Below, piece after piece: positions 1 through 8,561 of a DNA stretch of 64,000 nucleotides (position 1 is the first letter of the stretch; each line of letters opens with the position of its first letter). Both the position numbers and the translations under genes were made by a program. The stretch is from Myxococcales bacterium (lineage in GTDB: Bacteria; Myxococcota_A; Polyangia; Polyangiales; Polyangiaceae), in contig JADKKK010000001.1 of NCBI GenBank assembly GCA_016720545.1, forward strand, positions 310,001 to 374,000, given 5' to 3'. The notes beneath the pieces were generated by a model. The model was not told the origin of the DNA, searched no databases, and saw only the letters and a program-made list of their open reading frames with translations.

Positions 1-1
1 G

Positions 2-2467
2 TGGAAGCTGTCGGCCATCGCCCGGGGCGAGGGCACGCTCGACGCGTTCATGCGCGACATCGAGGCGTACGTCCGGGAGGTGGTCGCCGCGGCGCTCGCC
101 GAGCCGGCTGCCACATCGGTCGGCTCGACCAACGCCGCCTCGCCACCGCTCGGCCGCGCGCCCTCCGCCGACATCGCGGGGCGGCCCCTCGGAGAGCCGA
201 CTCGGGCCCAACCCTCCTCCCCGGCGCGCGCGGCGCCTCCCTCGCGGGAGCCCGACCGCGAGGAGGAGTCACTCTTCGTTGGCAGGTCGCCCTCCGCACA
301 CCCTCCCGCCACCCACGCGACCGTTCTCGCGCACGCGCGCGCGCCCCGCTCGAGCGACCTCGACACGCTGCTGCGGGGCCCGTTCGGGCTCGCGTCGTTC
401 CGCCCCTACCAAGAGGAGGTGTGCCGCGCCATCGCGAGAGGCGAGGACGTGCTCCTGGTGATGCCCACGGGCGCGGGAAAGTCGCTCTGCTATCAGCTCC
501 CCGGCGTCGCCCGCGGCGGCACGACCCTCGTCGTGAGCCCCCTCATCGCGCTCATGGAAGATCAGGTCGAGAAGCTCGCCTCGCTGGGGTTCGCGGCCGC
601 GCGCATCCACTCGGGCAGGCCCCGCACCGAGTCGCGCGAGGTGTGTCGCGCCTACCTCGCCGGGACCCTCGATTTTCTCTTCATCGCGCCCGAGCGCCTC
701 CGCGTGCCCGGGTTCCCGGAGCTGCTCGCCAAGCGCAAGCCCACGCTCATCGCGATCGACGAGGCCCACTGCATCTCCCAGTGGGGACACGACTTTCGCC
801 CCGACTACCGGATGCTCGGCGAGCGGCTCCCCGCGCTGCGACCAGCCCCCATCGTCGCCCTCACGGCGACCGCCACGCCCGAGGTGCAAGACGACATCGT
901 GGCCGAGCTGCGGCTCACGACGCCGAGCCGCCACATCCACGGCTTCCGCCGCACGAACCTGGGCGTCGAGGTGGTGGAGCGCCTGCCGAGCGAGCGGGCC
1001 GAGCTCGTGCGCACGCTGCTCGCGCCTGCCGAGCGACGCCCCGCGATCGTGTACGCGCCGACCCGAAAGGAGGCCGAGTCGATCGCCAAGGAGCTCGGCG
1101 GCGGGCGCGCGAGCGCGAAGACAGGCGGCGTGCGCGCGGGCGCCTACCACGCGGGCCTCGGCGCGGCGGCGCGCGATCAGGTGCAGTCGGCCTTCCTCGG
1201 AGGCGCGCTCGACGTGGTCGTCGCGACGACCGCGTTCGGCATGGGCATCGACAAGGCCGACGTGCGCACGGTCATCCACTCGGCGCTGCCCGCGACGGTC
1301 GAGGGCTACTACCAGGAGATCGGCCGCGCGGGCCGCGACGGAGCGCCAGCGCGGGCCATCCTCCTTCACTCGTTCGTCGACACGAAGACCCACGAGTTCT
1401 TCCTGGAGCGCGACTACCCCGACGAGGAGCTGCTCTCGCGCATCGCGCGGGTGCTAGGCGACGAGCCGAGCGAGCCCGACGCCGTGCGCCGACGCTCGGG
1501 CGTCGACGAGGCGAGCTTCGAGAAGGCGCTGGAGAAGCTGTGGGTGCACGGCGGCGCCGTCGTCGACGCCGACGGCCACGTGCGCCGCGGCGCGAGCGAC
1601 TTTCGCGCCGCATACGCCCGGCAGCGGGCCCACAAGCAGGCGCAGCTCGCGAAGATGCGGGCCTTCGCCGATCTCCCCTCGTGCCGCATGATGGCGCTCG
1701 TCGCCCACTTCGGCGATCAGCACGACAGCGGCGCGCCGTGCGGCCAGTGCGACGTGTGCGCCCCCTCGGCGTGCGTGGCCGAGGCGTTCCGCGCGCCGAG
1801 CCCCGCCGAGACCGACGCCGCCCGGCGCGTGCTCGAAGCGCTGGGCACGCGCGACGGCCAGACCGTGGGCCAGCTCCTCCGTGATGTGTTCGACGACGGC
1901 GCCCTCGACCGTCGCGGCCTCGACCACGTGCTCGCCGCGCTCGCGCGGGCGGGCGCCGTGCGCATGACGACGGACGAGTGGGTGAAAGACGGCGCGACGA
2001 TCCAGTTTCAGCGCGTGCACCTCGGGGGCCGCGGCGGGCGCGCGCTCATCTACGAACCCGACCTGCAGATCGCGGCGTCGCCGCCTGCGCGCACCAAGCG
2101 GAAGAAGGTCTCCGCGCGCGGGAAGGCCACGCGGAAGGGGGCGCCGACGCGCACCCGCGCCGACGCGAGCGCCGTGCGCGCCACGGAAGTCCGCGAGACC
2201 TCCGTGAAGGGATCGGCGAAGCGAGCCCGCGCGAGCTCCGACGAGGCGCCGCGTACCGCGCTGTCCGAGGCGCTCCGCGAGTGGCGCGCGGCCGAAGCGA
2301 AGCGCCGGCGCATTCCCTTCTTCAAGGTCATGAACGACCGCACCCTCGAGGGAATCGCGGCGGCGCGCCCGGGCGATCTCGAGGAGCTCCTCGCGGTGGC
2401 GGGGATGGGCCCCACGACCTGCGCGAAATACGGCGGCGCCCTGCTTCTTCTTGTCGCGCGAAGCTGA
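2..2467 (+). CDS. recQ: RecQ-family DNA helicase, probably the C-terminal half of a TopB-RecQ fusion (5' partial)
   Basis: ATP-dependent 3'-5' DNA helicase of recombination and repair. The frame is open from base 2, so the gene begins outside the window. Counting from the ATG at 50: an Ala/Pro-rich linker to about residue 115, then the helicase core with Walker A PTGAGKS (about 139-145), DEAH (237), ALTATATPEV, and motif VI (YYQEIGRAGRDG); a zinc-binding Cys cluster (SCRMM...PCGQCDVC, about 545-570); a basic linker; and an HRDC domain (about 727-802, ending FFKVMNDRTL...GPTTCAKYG). Residues before and around the ATG (WKLSAIARGEGTLDAFMRDI) resemble the end of the topoisomerase III core (W..-I..G....F...I). 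RecQ and Topo III cooperate in decatenation, so a fusion makes functional sense. The RecQ call is certain; the fusion is an inference that needs upstream sequence. An alternative is a stand-alone RecQ with an N-terminal extension. Confidence 0.93.
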   Translation, partial: WKLSAIARGEGTLDAFMRDIEAYVREVVAAALAEPAATSVGSTNAASPPLGRAPSADIAGRPLGEPTRAQPSSPARAAPPSREPDREEESLFVGRSPSAHPPATHATVLAHARAPRSSDLDTLLRGPFGLASFRPYQEEVCRAIARGEDVLLVMPTGAGKSLCYQLPGVARGGTTLVVSPLIALMEDQVEKLASLGFAAARIHSGRPRTESREVCRAYLAGTLDFLFIAPERLRVPGFPELLAKRKPTLIAIDEAHCISQWGHDFRPDYRMLGERLPALRPAPIVALTATATPEVQDDIVAELRLTTPSRHIHGFRRTNLGVEVVERLPSERAELVRTLLAPAERRPAIVYAPTRKEAESIAKELGGGRASAKTGGVRAGAYHAGLGAAARDQVQSAFLGGALDVVVATTAFGMGIDKADVRTVIHSALPATVEGYYQEIGRAGRDGAPARAILLHSFVDTKTHEFFLERDYPDEELLSRIARVLGDEPSEPDAVRRRSGVDEASFEKALEKLWVHGGAVVDADGHVRRGASDFRAAYARQRAHKQAQLAKMRAFADLPSCRMMALVAHFGDQHDSGAPCGQCDVCAPSACVAEAFRAPSPAETDAARRVLEALGTRDGQTVGQLLRDVFDDGALDRRGLDHVLAALARAGAVRMTTDEWVKDGATIQFQRVHLGGRGGRALIYEPDLQIAASPPARTKRKKVSARGKATRKGAPTRTRADASAVRATEVRETSVKGSAKRARASSDEAPRTALSEALREWRAAEAKRRRIPFFKVMNDRTLEGIAAARPGDLEELLAVAGMGPTTCAKYGGALLLLVARS

Positions 2468-2610
2468 GCCCGGCGGCCCCACCATGCGCGCCATGCGTGC
2501 CGGGGCATAGGTCTCACCTATTGAGGCCAGCCCAGCGCCCACACGCAAGCCTCGTGCGAGGAGTGCTCGCTTCTTCCATCGACCGGTCCGGCCTGCTTAC
2601 CTCGTCAGCG

Positions 2611-4032
2611 ATGCGTCGCTTCTTCGCGTTCGTCCTCGCGTGGGTGGTGTGGGTCACGCTGCCCGGGCCCGCCTGGGGCTACACGCCACCGCCCATTCAA
2701 GGCGCCGTGAACGACCGCGCGGGGCTCCTCTCCGCCGCGGAGCGCGCGACGCTCGAGAGGCGCATCGCCGAGCACCGGAGCGCACGCGGCTTCGAGATCG
2801 TGGTCTTCACCGTGGCCTCGCTGGGCGGCGAGAGCATCGAGGACGTCGCGTACGGCGCGTTCAACGGCTGGAAGGTCGGCCGTGCGGGCAAGGACGACGG
2901 CGTGCTGCTCGTCGTCGCCCCGAACGAGCGCAAGACCCGCATCGAGACGGGCAAGGGCGCGGGAGGGGCGATCACCGATCTCCAGTCGAAGCGCATCTTG
3001 TCGGAGCGCGTGGGACCTCGTCTGAAAGAGGGGAACGCCTTCGAGGGCCTCCGCGACGGCGTCGAGTCGATCGCCTCGCTGATGTCGGGTGGTCCGCTCG
3101 TCCCCGACGGCGGCGCCGAGCCGCGCCCGACCGCGACCGCTGCCGAGACCACCCCGCGGACGGTCCCAACGTACGCCCCGACGAGCTATTTCGTGGACGC
3201 CTCGGGGGGCTTCTCGGCGGCAGAGCGTGCGCGCTACGTGAAGGAGACCGAGGCCCGCGTGGCGAGCGGAGAGGCGGCCGCCGCGGTCGTCGTGATTCCC
3301 GAGACGGAGCGCGCGGATCTCCCGTCGATCGTGGGCGCGAACGAGGCGGCCTTCCGCAAGGGGCTCACGGGGGTCCGCGGCATCGTCATCGTGCGGCGGA
3401 GCGACGCGGCAGGCTTCGGCTACGGCGCCTACGAGGCCGAGGGGCCCGGCCGCGACGAGTTCGAGCGCCTCTCTCGCGGGCTCGCCGCGCGAGTCGGGCA
3501 GCCCACCGCGGAGGCGCGGGACGCGGCGATCGTGAACGTGCTGCTCGAGGCTCAAGCCGCGCTCCCCGCGCCGACGCTCCCCGGGTTCTTCGAGAGGCAC
3601 GGGGACCGCCTGTGGGGGTTTCTGGTCCTCGCGATGGTGGTCGCGGTCGTCTTCTTCGGCTGGCTGGGGGCGAAGCGCGGCTTGGAGGGGCGGCGGCGGC
3701 GGCTCAGGTGGCTCGTCCGGCGGTGGCTCGTCGTACGGAGGCGGCTCCTCGAGCTCGGGCGGCGGGAGCTCGTACGGCGGCGGCTCTTCCGGGGGCTACA
3801 GCGGCGGCGGCGGCTCCTCCGGGGGCGGCGGCGCGAGCGGCGGCAGAGTCGCCCTGCCTCGGCGGGGGGGGGCGGGGTCCGGGCTCTTGTCGGGGGGGGG
3901 GGGGGGGGGGGGGTCGCTGGGGCGGGGCGGTCGGGGTCGCGGTCGGGTGGCGTTGGTCTTTCCCGACACACTCCTAGCCCTCGCCTCGCTCGAGCCGACG
4001 CGACGCTCAGCGCCCCTCGCGATAGGCCATGA
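2611..4032 (+). CDS. TPM-domain exported membrane protein (YgcG-like), tail frameshifted
   Basis: The start ATG at 2611 opens a signal peptide (about residues 1-27, ending PAWGY). A TPM domain follows (about 36-150; DRAGLL...FEIVVFTV...KDDGVLLVVAPNERKTRIETG), then a second, degenerate TPM-like segment (about 190-320) and one transmembrane helix (about 335-352). Proteins of this family normally end in a Gly/Ser-rich tail. Here that tail is present in the +1 frame from about 3690 to 3850 (GGSSGGGSSYGGGSSSSGGG), while the annotated frame turns Arg-rich at the same place. One extra G in the GGGG run at 3687-3690 would explain it. The 3' end is therefore uncertain; the frame's stop at 4030-4032 overlaps the convergent amidase gene. 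TPM proteins are envelope-associated; the precise activity of this one is unknown. Confidence 0.75.
   Translation: MRRFFAFVLAWVVWVTLPGPAWGYTPPPIQGAVNDRAGLLSAAERATLERRIAEHRSARGFEIVVFTVASLGGESIEDVAYGAFNGWKVGRAGKDDGVLLVVAPNERKTRIETGKGAGGAITDLQSKRILSERVGPRLKEGNAFEGLRDGVESIASLMSGGPLVPDGGAEPRPTATAAETTPRTVPTYAPTSYFVDASGGFSAAERARYVKETEARVASGEAAAAVVVIPETERADLPSIVGANEAAFRKGLTGVRGIVIVRRSDAAGFGYGAYEAEGPGRDEFERLSRGLAARVGQPTAEARDAAIVNVLLEAQAALPAPTLPGFFERHGDRLWGFLVLAMVVAVVFFGWLGAKRGLEGRRRRLRWLVRRWLVVRRRLLELGRRELVRRRLFRGLQRRRRLLRGRRRERRQSRPASAGGGGVRALVGGGGGGGVAGAGRSGSRSGGVGLSRHTPSPRLARADATLSAPRDRP
3892..3913. repeat. Homopolymer of 22 G between convergent genes
   Basis: An uninterrupted run of 22 G lies in a G-rich stretch (about 3860-3960), between the frameshifted tail of the TPM gene and the 3' end of the amidase gene. 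It may be a hypermutable slippage tract or a misassembled homopolymer. It lies downstream of the recognised domains of both genes. Confidence 0.9.
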
Positions 4033-5821
4033 TCGCGTTGGCGATCGCGTCGGCCAGGCGGCCCTTGTAGTCCTCCGAGGCGAGGCGCCGCTCTTCGACC
4101 GCGTTCGAGACGTAGCTCACCTCGAAGAGCGCGGCCGGCATGCGCGCGCCCACGAGCACGTAGAAGCCCGCGGGGTGCACGCCGCCGTCGACGATGTCGC
4201 CGTACTTCCCCGAGAGCGAGGCCACCGCCGAGCGCTGCAGGAGGTTCGCGAACCGCCGCGAGCGCGTGGACTGGTCGGCGAGCCGCATGTTCTGCAAGAT
4301 GGCCCCGAGCTCGGCGGTGGCCGCGCGGCTCGTGGCGTTCTCGCGCGCGGCGATGCGGTTCGCCACCTCCGACGCGGCGGTGTCGAGCACGTACGTTTCG
4401 ATGCCCTTCTTCGCGCGCACCTCCGCGGCGTTGCAGTGCACGGAGACGAACAGATCTGCGCCGAAGGCGTTCGCCCGCGCGGTGCGCTCCTCGAGGGTCA
4501 CGAAGCGGTCGTCGTCCCTCGTGAGCATGACGCCGAGGCCCTGCTTCGCGAGCACCGGCGCCACCTTGTGGGCGATCGCCAGGGTGACGTCTTTCTCTTG
4601 CAGGCCCGTTGGGCCGATGGCGCCCGGATCGTGGCCGCCGTGACCAGGATCGAGCACCACACGCGCCACCTTGCGCGTGTCGCGACCGCCCGCGCCAGGC
4701 GCGCTCTTCGCGATGTCGATGACCACGCGGTACGGCTCGACGAGGTGGAAGACCTTGCGATAGCAGGGACCCGCCAAGTCGAGCAGGACACGAGACCCCG
4801 TGATCGTGGGCTCGGCGCGGAGGCCCGTGGCGATGCCGCCGAGCTTCATCTCCTGCGCACCTCCCGCGAGCTCCACGCCGTCGAGCTCGATGAACGTTCG
4901 GGGCGCGCGACCGGGGATCGCGTCGTCTCCGACGCGGTAGCGCGCGGCCCGATCGAGGTGCACGACCACGCGGGCGCCTTGCTCGCCGGCCCACTGCTCG
5001 ATCCGCGTGACGCGCGGCGCGACCTGCACCGCCTGCGCGCTCGCGGCCCCCGCGTCGCTCAGCGCGGCGCCGAGCGCGCCCTCGCTGAGCAGCCCCTGGT
5101 CGATGGCCTCGAGCACCGACGACGGCGGCCGAAAGCTGCGCAGCGACGCGAGCCCCGAGCGCAGGGTCTCGAGGCAGCGGGGCGACGCGGAGCCTTGCCG
5201 AGAGAGGCGGTAGAGCTCCCCGTAGGTGACCGTCGGGTCGTGGACGAGCTCGCCCGCGAGGTGCGCCGCGCGCACGCTCGCGTCGCACGCTGTGGGCGAG
5301 GCCGGATCGCGCGCCGAGAGGCGCAGGGCGTCGATGGCGCGCTTCGCGTCGTCCGGTCGCTTGTCAGCCCGATAGAGTCGCTCGAAGAGCGCCCCCGCGA
5401 GCGCGTGCAGGATCGCCGCCCGTGGGCCCGCCCCCTCGAGCGTCGCGCGAGCCTCGACGGCGTCGGCCGCGCCCAGCAGCTCCGCTCGCGGGGGCGCTTC
5501 CGGCGACTGCAAGAGAGAGCGCGCGCGGACGGCCTCGGACTCCTCCGCGACCCCGGCGTCGGTCCGCGCACCACCGCCACAGCCGAGCGAGGTCCCCACC
5601 GCGACCAGCGAACCCCACGTGAGGGCGCGGGCGAGGAGCCCGCGAAGAGGCCGCGCGACGCGACGCGCGCGAGGTCTGGTAGAGTCGTGCAGGTGGAGGA
5701 CACGGTGACCGAATCGCCAGAGAGCCGCGCAAAAACTTTCGCCGATCGCACGACGGGCCAGGTGTTCCCGGACGGTCGCGCCATGGTCGACGCCTACATC
5801 GATAGGTTCGTGAGTGCCCAT
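4007..5821 (-). CDS. amiC: N-acetylmuramoyl-L-alanine amidase, AMIN + Amidase_3 lipoprotein
   Basis: Periplasmic zinc amidase that cuts the amide bond between MurNAc and the stem peptide, typically at division. The N-terminal part carries a lipobox (VGTSLGC) followed by a helical region of about 200 residues, an AMIN domain (from VTRIEQWAG to about VIDIAKS) that in relatives targets the enzyme to peptidoglycan, and a C-terminal Amidase_3 domain. Zinc ligands are visible in LDPGHGGHDPG (His), LQEKDV (Glu) and VSVHCNA (His), and the catalytic Glu is in ALFEVSYVSN. The start is unresolved. The ATG at 5821 lies inside the divergent YbjN-like gene and gives a long N-region; no ATG, GTG or TTG lies between it and the lipobox; a CTG at 5692 would give a normal lipoprotein signal. 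The domain assignment is secure, the 5' end is not. Confidence 0.9.
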   Translation of the reverse strand: MGTHEPIDVGVDHGATVREHLARRAIGESFCAALWRFGHRVLHLHDSTRPRARRVARPLRGLLARALTWGSLVAVGTSLGCGGGARTDAGVAEESEAVRARSLLQSPEAPPRAELLGAADAVEARATLEGAGPRAAILHALAGALFERLYRADKRPDDAKRAIDALRLSARDPASPTACDASVRAAHLAGELVHDPTVTYGELYRLSRQGSASPRCLETLRSGLASLRSFRPPSSVLEAIDQGLLSEGALGAALSDAGAASAQAVQVAPRVTRIEQWAGEQGARVVVHLDRAARYRVGDDAIPGRAPRTFIELDGVELAGGAQEMKLGGIATGLRAEPTITGSRVLLDLAGPCYRKVFHLVEPYRVVIDIAKSAPGAGGRDTRKVARVVLDPGHGGHDPGAIGPTGLQEKDVTLAIAHKVAPVLAKQGLGVMLTRDDDRFVTLEERTARANAFGADLFVSVHCNAAEVRAKKGIETYVLDTAASEVANRIAARENATSRAATAELGAILQNMRLADQSTRSRRFANLLQRSAVASLSGKYGDIVDGGVHPAGFYVLVGARMPAALFEVSYVSNAVEERRLASEDYKGRLADAIANAIMAYREGR

Positions 5822-6190
5822 GAAGGATGCACACTTCCCCCCCTCGACGAGACCGGATACACCCAGCTGCGTCGAGGCTCCGCGAGCGTCGGGGTCAACG
5901 TGCTGGACGACCACGGGGTCCTGCTCTTCCTCGCCCCCGTGATACCCGTAGTCACCGCCGGACGCGAGGCTTTCTACCGCAAGCTCCTCGAGCTCTCGTT
6001 CCTCGCCACCAGCGACGCGGCGTTCGCGATCGACGCGGAGAAGGACGAGGTCTACCTGCGCGCGGTCAGGCGCATCTCTGGGCTCGACTACGAGGAGTTC
6101 GAAGACCTCTTGCAGACCGTGGGCAAGGTCGCCGACGAGTGGGACGACCGGCTACGCCGCGAGTTCAGCGGCCCCACTGGGCGCCTCTAG
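5705..6190 (+). CDS. YbjN-like protein
   Basis: A protein of 161 residues from GTG 5705, chosen because GGAGGA lies five bases upstream. From about residue 35 it reads as a YbjN fold (the type III secretion chaperone-like alpha/beta fold): a strand-rich segment (SASVGVNVLDDHGVLLFLAPV), a helix (FYRKLLELSFLATSDAAFAID), a strand (EVYLRAVRRI) and a terminal helix (FEDLLQTVGKVADEWDDRL). YbjN-fold proteins usually act as adaptors or have unknown roles. It has no signal peptide, so it is cytoplasmic. It diverges from the amidase gene with almost no intergenic space. Family assignment is by fold pattern only. Confidence 0.7.
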   Translation: MTESPESRAKTFADRTTGQVFPDGRAMVDAYIDRFVSAHEGCTLPPLDETGYTQLRRGSASVGVNVLDDHGVLLFLAPVIPVVTAGREAFYRKLLELSFLATSDAAFAIDAEKDEVYLRAVRRISGLDYEEFEDLLQTVGKVADEWDDRLRREFSGPTGRL

Positions 6191-6479
6191 TAGCAGCCTG
6201 TTGATTAGTAGTAACTCGCTGAACGAGCTCCCTGCGCGAGCGGTTCGGCTCGGCGCGCCTTCGCCCTCGCGACGGCCTCACCCAAGAACCAGGGCATCTT
6301 AGGGTCCATCGCGGTGGAGGTCGCCACGTTCCTCGAAGTGCCTTCAGCGGCCACCCGCGCCCGCTTGAGCGGTCGGGCTCGCGTGCTACCCTAGCGGGGC
6401 ATCGCCCGGTGCGTCGCCGCCCGCCGAAACCCGCTCCAACCCCGTCGGCGCGCCGCGCGCTCTCCCCTCGCAAGGACCC

Positions 6480-7274
6480 ATGACCCTCGCCTCCCCCGGC
6501 ACCCACGCCGCGCCCCACCGTCCCGCGACCGACCTCACGGCGGACGACTTCGACCGCCACGCGCTCGCCTTCCGCCCCTTCTGGGAGGTCGACGAGGCCC
6601 CCGCGGCGGCGCCCACGGTCCCCGCGTCGGCGCCCGTTGTGGCGGCGGAGCCGCCTGGCGGTCAGTCGAGGCCCCGCGTGAACACGCTGATGATGGCGGA
6701 CGCGCCGGCGAAGCCGTCCGCGCCTCTCCCCGCCTTCGATCTGCCCGTATCCGCCGTCAAGCTCCCGCCAGCCCCAATGTCCGAGTCCGACGTCGCGAAG
6801 ACCGCGGTCTTCAAGTCGGTGAACGCGAGCGACGTCGACCTCCCAGACGACTACCGGCCCGCCGGGAAGAAGGGGCGGCCAGCGCTGCTCGTCGGCCTCG
6901 GGATCGCGGCCGTCGTCGCCGTCCTCGCGGGCGCGGCGGTCGCCCTACGCGGATCGCCGGAGGAGCCGAAGGCGCCCGCCACCGTGGCTGCGCCGCCGCC
7001 GAAGACCGCGGACATTCCGCCGGTGGAGCCTGCAACAGCGTCTCCTGCGGCGCCCACCAAGGCCATCGCGACCGCCGCCGCGAAGCCCGCTCCCGCTCCT
7101 CCGCACGCACCCGAGCCTGTCGCCGCGAAGCCCGCGCCTCCGCCCGCCGCCGCCAAGCCCGCGGCCCCACCCGCCGCCGCCAAGCCCGCGGCCCCGCCCG
7201 CGAAGCCCGCGGCCCCGCCCGCCCCCGCGAAGCCCGCCACGAAGGGCGGCATCGTGCGCGACGCGCCGTTCTGA
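6480..7274 (+). CDS. Proline/alanine-rich single-pass membrane protein of unknown function
   Basis: The protein has 264 residues and I recognise no family. An unstructured N-terminal half (Ala/Pro-rich, about 1-135) is followed by one transmembrane helix (LLVGLGIAAVVAVLAGAAVAL, about 139-159) and a C-terminal tail dominated by Ala-Pro-Lys repeats (AAAKPAAPP, about 200-255), ending GGIVRDAPF. The repeated tail is reminiscent of the periplasm-spanning linkers of TonB-like proteins, but no TonB C-terminal domain is present. AAGGA precedes the ATG. The next gene on the same strand begins 50 bases downstream and also has a proline-rich linker and membrane helices, so the two may be co-transcribed. 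Confidence 0.7.
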   Translation: MTLASPGTHAAPHRPATDLTADDFDRHALAFRPFWEVDEAPAAAPTVPASAPVVAAEPPGGQSRPRVNTLMMADAPAKPSAPLPAFDLPVSAVKLPPAPMSESDVAKTAVFKSVNASDVDLPDDYRPAGKKGRPALLVGLGIAAVVAVLAGAAVALRGSPEEPKAPATVAAPPPKTADIPPVEPATASPAAPTKAIATAAAKPAPAPPHAPEPVAAKPAPPPAAAKPAAPPAAAKPAAPPAKPAAPPAPAKPATKGGIVRDAPF

Positions 7275-7324
7275 CGGCGCGAGAAACTCGGTCCTCGCTC
7301 CATTCTCGCGGTAGTCTTGAGGGG

Positions 7325-8524
7325 ATGACCTCTCCTTCGCTTCCCCGCTTCCGCAACCACGCGGCCGGGCGGGCCCTCGCGTGGATCGTCGCGCTCGCCG
7401 CGGCGACCCCGGTCCTCCACAGTGCGGCCGCGCAGGCGCAGACGCCGCAGGACGAAGCGCTGACCAAGCGCGCGCGCGCGCGGTTCCAGGAGGGCGTTGA
7501 CGCGTTCGACAAGGGCCAGTTCGAGAACGCGCGCCTCTCGTTTCTCGAGGCTTACGCGCTGAAGAAGCACCCCGCGGTGCTCCTCAACCTCGCGCAGAGC
7601 TGCCTGCGCTCCGGCCACTCGGGCGAAGCCGCGAGGTATTTCCAACAGTTCATTCATGACTCCACCCAGGCCACGCCGACGCAGCGCGCCGACGCCGAGA
7701 AGGGGCTCGCCGACGCCCGCTCCAAAGGGGCGCGCGTCGAAGTCACGGCCCCCGCAGGCACGGACATCTTGCTCGTCACCGCGGCCGGTGACGTCAAGCT
7801 CGGGAGCACGCCGCTGCGGGAGCCGCTCGACATCGACGCCGGCACCTCCACGCTGAAGGGACGGCTGCCGAGCGGTACGATGGAGACGGCCACGGTCTCG
7901 GCGCGCGCTGGCCAGCGGACCACGGCGAGGTTCGGACAGGCCGCGGCCCCCGTCCCGGTGCCGGTGCCAGTCCCCACGCCTACGCCCACGCCCACGCCCA
8001 CGCCGAGCGCGGCGTCGGTCGAGCCTCCCGCGGGCCCCCCGAAGGTGGACCCACCGCCGGGGGAGGATGCGGCTCCCGCCCCGGCAGCGAAGAAGAACTG
8101 GCTCGCGCCCCCGCAGACCCTCTGGCCGGTCTACGTGGGAGGCGGCGTGGGCGTCGCGGGGCTGGTCGGCACGGTCGTCTTCATCCTCGCGCGCGGGTCG
8201 GCGGCCACCTCCGCCGAGAACAACACCGCCGAGATCCGCAAGGCCGCGGCCAAGCGAAACCTGTCGACCTCCGGGATCTGCACGTCGCCCCCGGCCGAGT
8301 TCAAGCAGGCCTGCGCGCAGCTCGAGAGCAACAACTCGTCGGTCAACACCTTCAACACGCTCGCGATCGTCTCTGGCGTCACGCTGGCGGCGGGGGTGGT
8401 GTTCGCAGGCGCGTACTATCTCCTCGCTCCCAAGCGGGAGACGACGGCGGCGAAGCTCCTCCCATGGGTGTACCCGCTCGTCCAACCGGACGGCGGCGGG
8501 GTCGCGGTGGGGCACTCATTTTAG
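7325..8524 (+). CDS. TPR protein with PEGA-like segment and membrane helices
   Basis: The protein has 399 residues. A signal peptide (about 1-40, cleavage near AAAQAQ) precedes a TPR region (about 48-125; ARFQEGVDAFDKGQFENARL, then a LKKHPAVLLNLAQSC repeat). A beta-rich segment resembling a PEGA or carrier-type domain follows (about 137-205). A Pro/Val/Thr linker (VPVPVPTPTPTP) leads to two transmembrane helices (about 260-283 and 345-367). The same architecture, an N-terminal TPR with a NLA-xx-C signature and then a small beta domain, recurs in the gene at 58643-59734; this family is expanded in Polyangia and uncharacterised. GAGGGG lies directly before the ATG. It converges with the lipoprotein gene at 8561. 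Confidence 0.75.
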   Translation: MTSPSLPRFRNHAAGRALAWIVALAAATPVLHSAAAQAQTPQDEALTKRARARFQEGVDAFDKGQFENARLSFLEAYALKKHPAVLLNLAQSCLRSGHSGEAARYFQQFIHDSTQATPTQRADAEKGLADARSKGARVEVTAPAGTDILLVTAAGDVKLGSTPLREPLDIDAGTSTLKGRLPSGTMETATVSARAGQRTTARFGQAAAPVPVPVPVPTPTPTPTPTPSAASVEPPAGPPKVDPPPGEDAAPAPAAKKNWLAPPQTLWPVYVGGGVGVAGLVGTVVFILARGSAATSAENNTAEIRKAAAKRNLSTSGICTSPPAEFKQACAQLESNNSSVNTFNTLAIVSGVTLAAGVVFAGAYYLLAPKRETTAAKLLPWVYPLVQPDGGGVAVGHSF

Positions 8525-8528
8525 CCAC

Positions 8529-8561
8529 AACCATCGAATATAATTGTTTTTTTCGACGGTT
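8529..8561. terminator. Possible bidirectional terminator between convergent genes
   Basis: A short AT-rich island in very GC-rich surroundings. Arms AACCATCGA (8529-8537) and TCGACGGTT (8553-8561) pair with one mismatch around a loop containing a seven-T run. It lies directly after the stop at 8524 and overlaps the stop of the convergent gene. Position and composition suggest transcription termination, but the stem is weak. Confidence 0.4.

Noticed and set aside
3892..3913. Poly-G tract as a phase-variation switch
   Set aside because: It lies after the functional domains of the TPM gene and outside the amidase domain, next to another indel; an assembly artefact is more likely.
6205..6309. 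A 34-codon minus-strand open frame beginning MDPKMPWFLGEAVARAK
   Set aside because: Looks protein-like, but there is no ribosome-binding site or recognised family, so it is not called as a gene. The 289-base gap around it shows nothing else.
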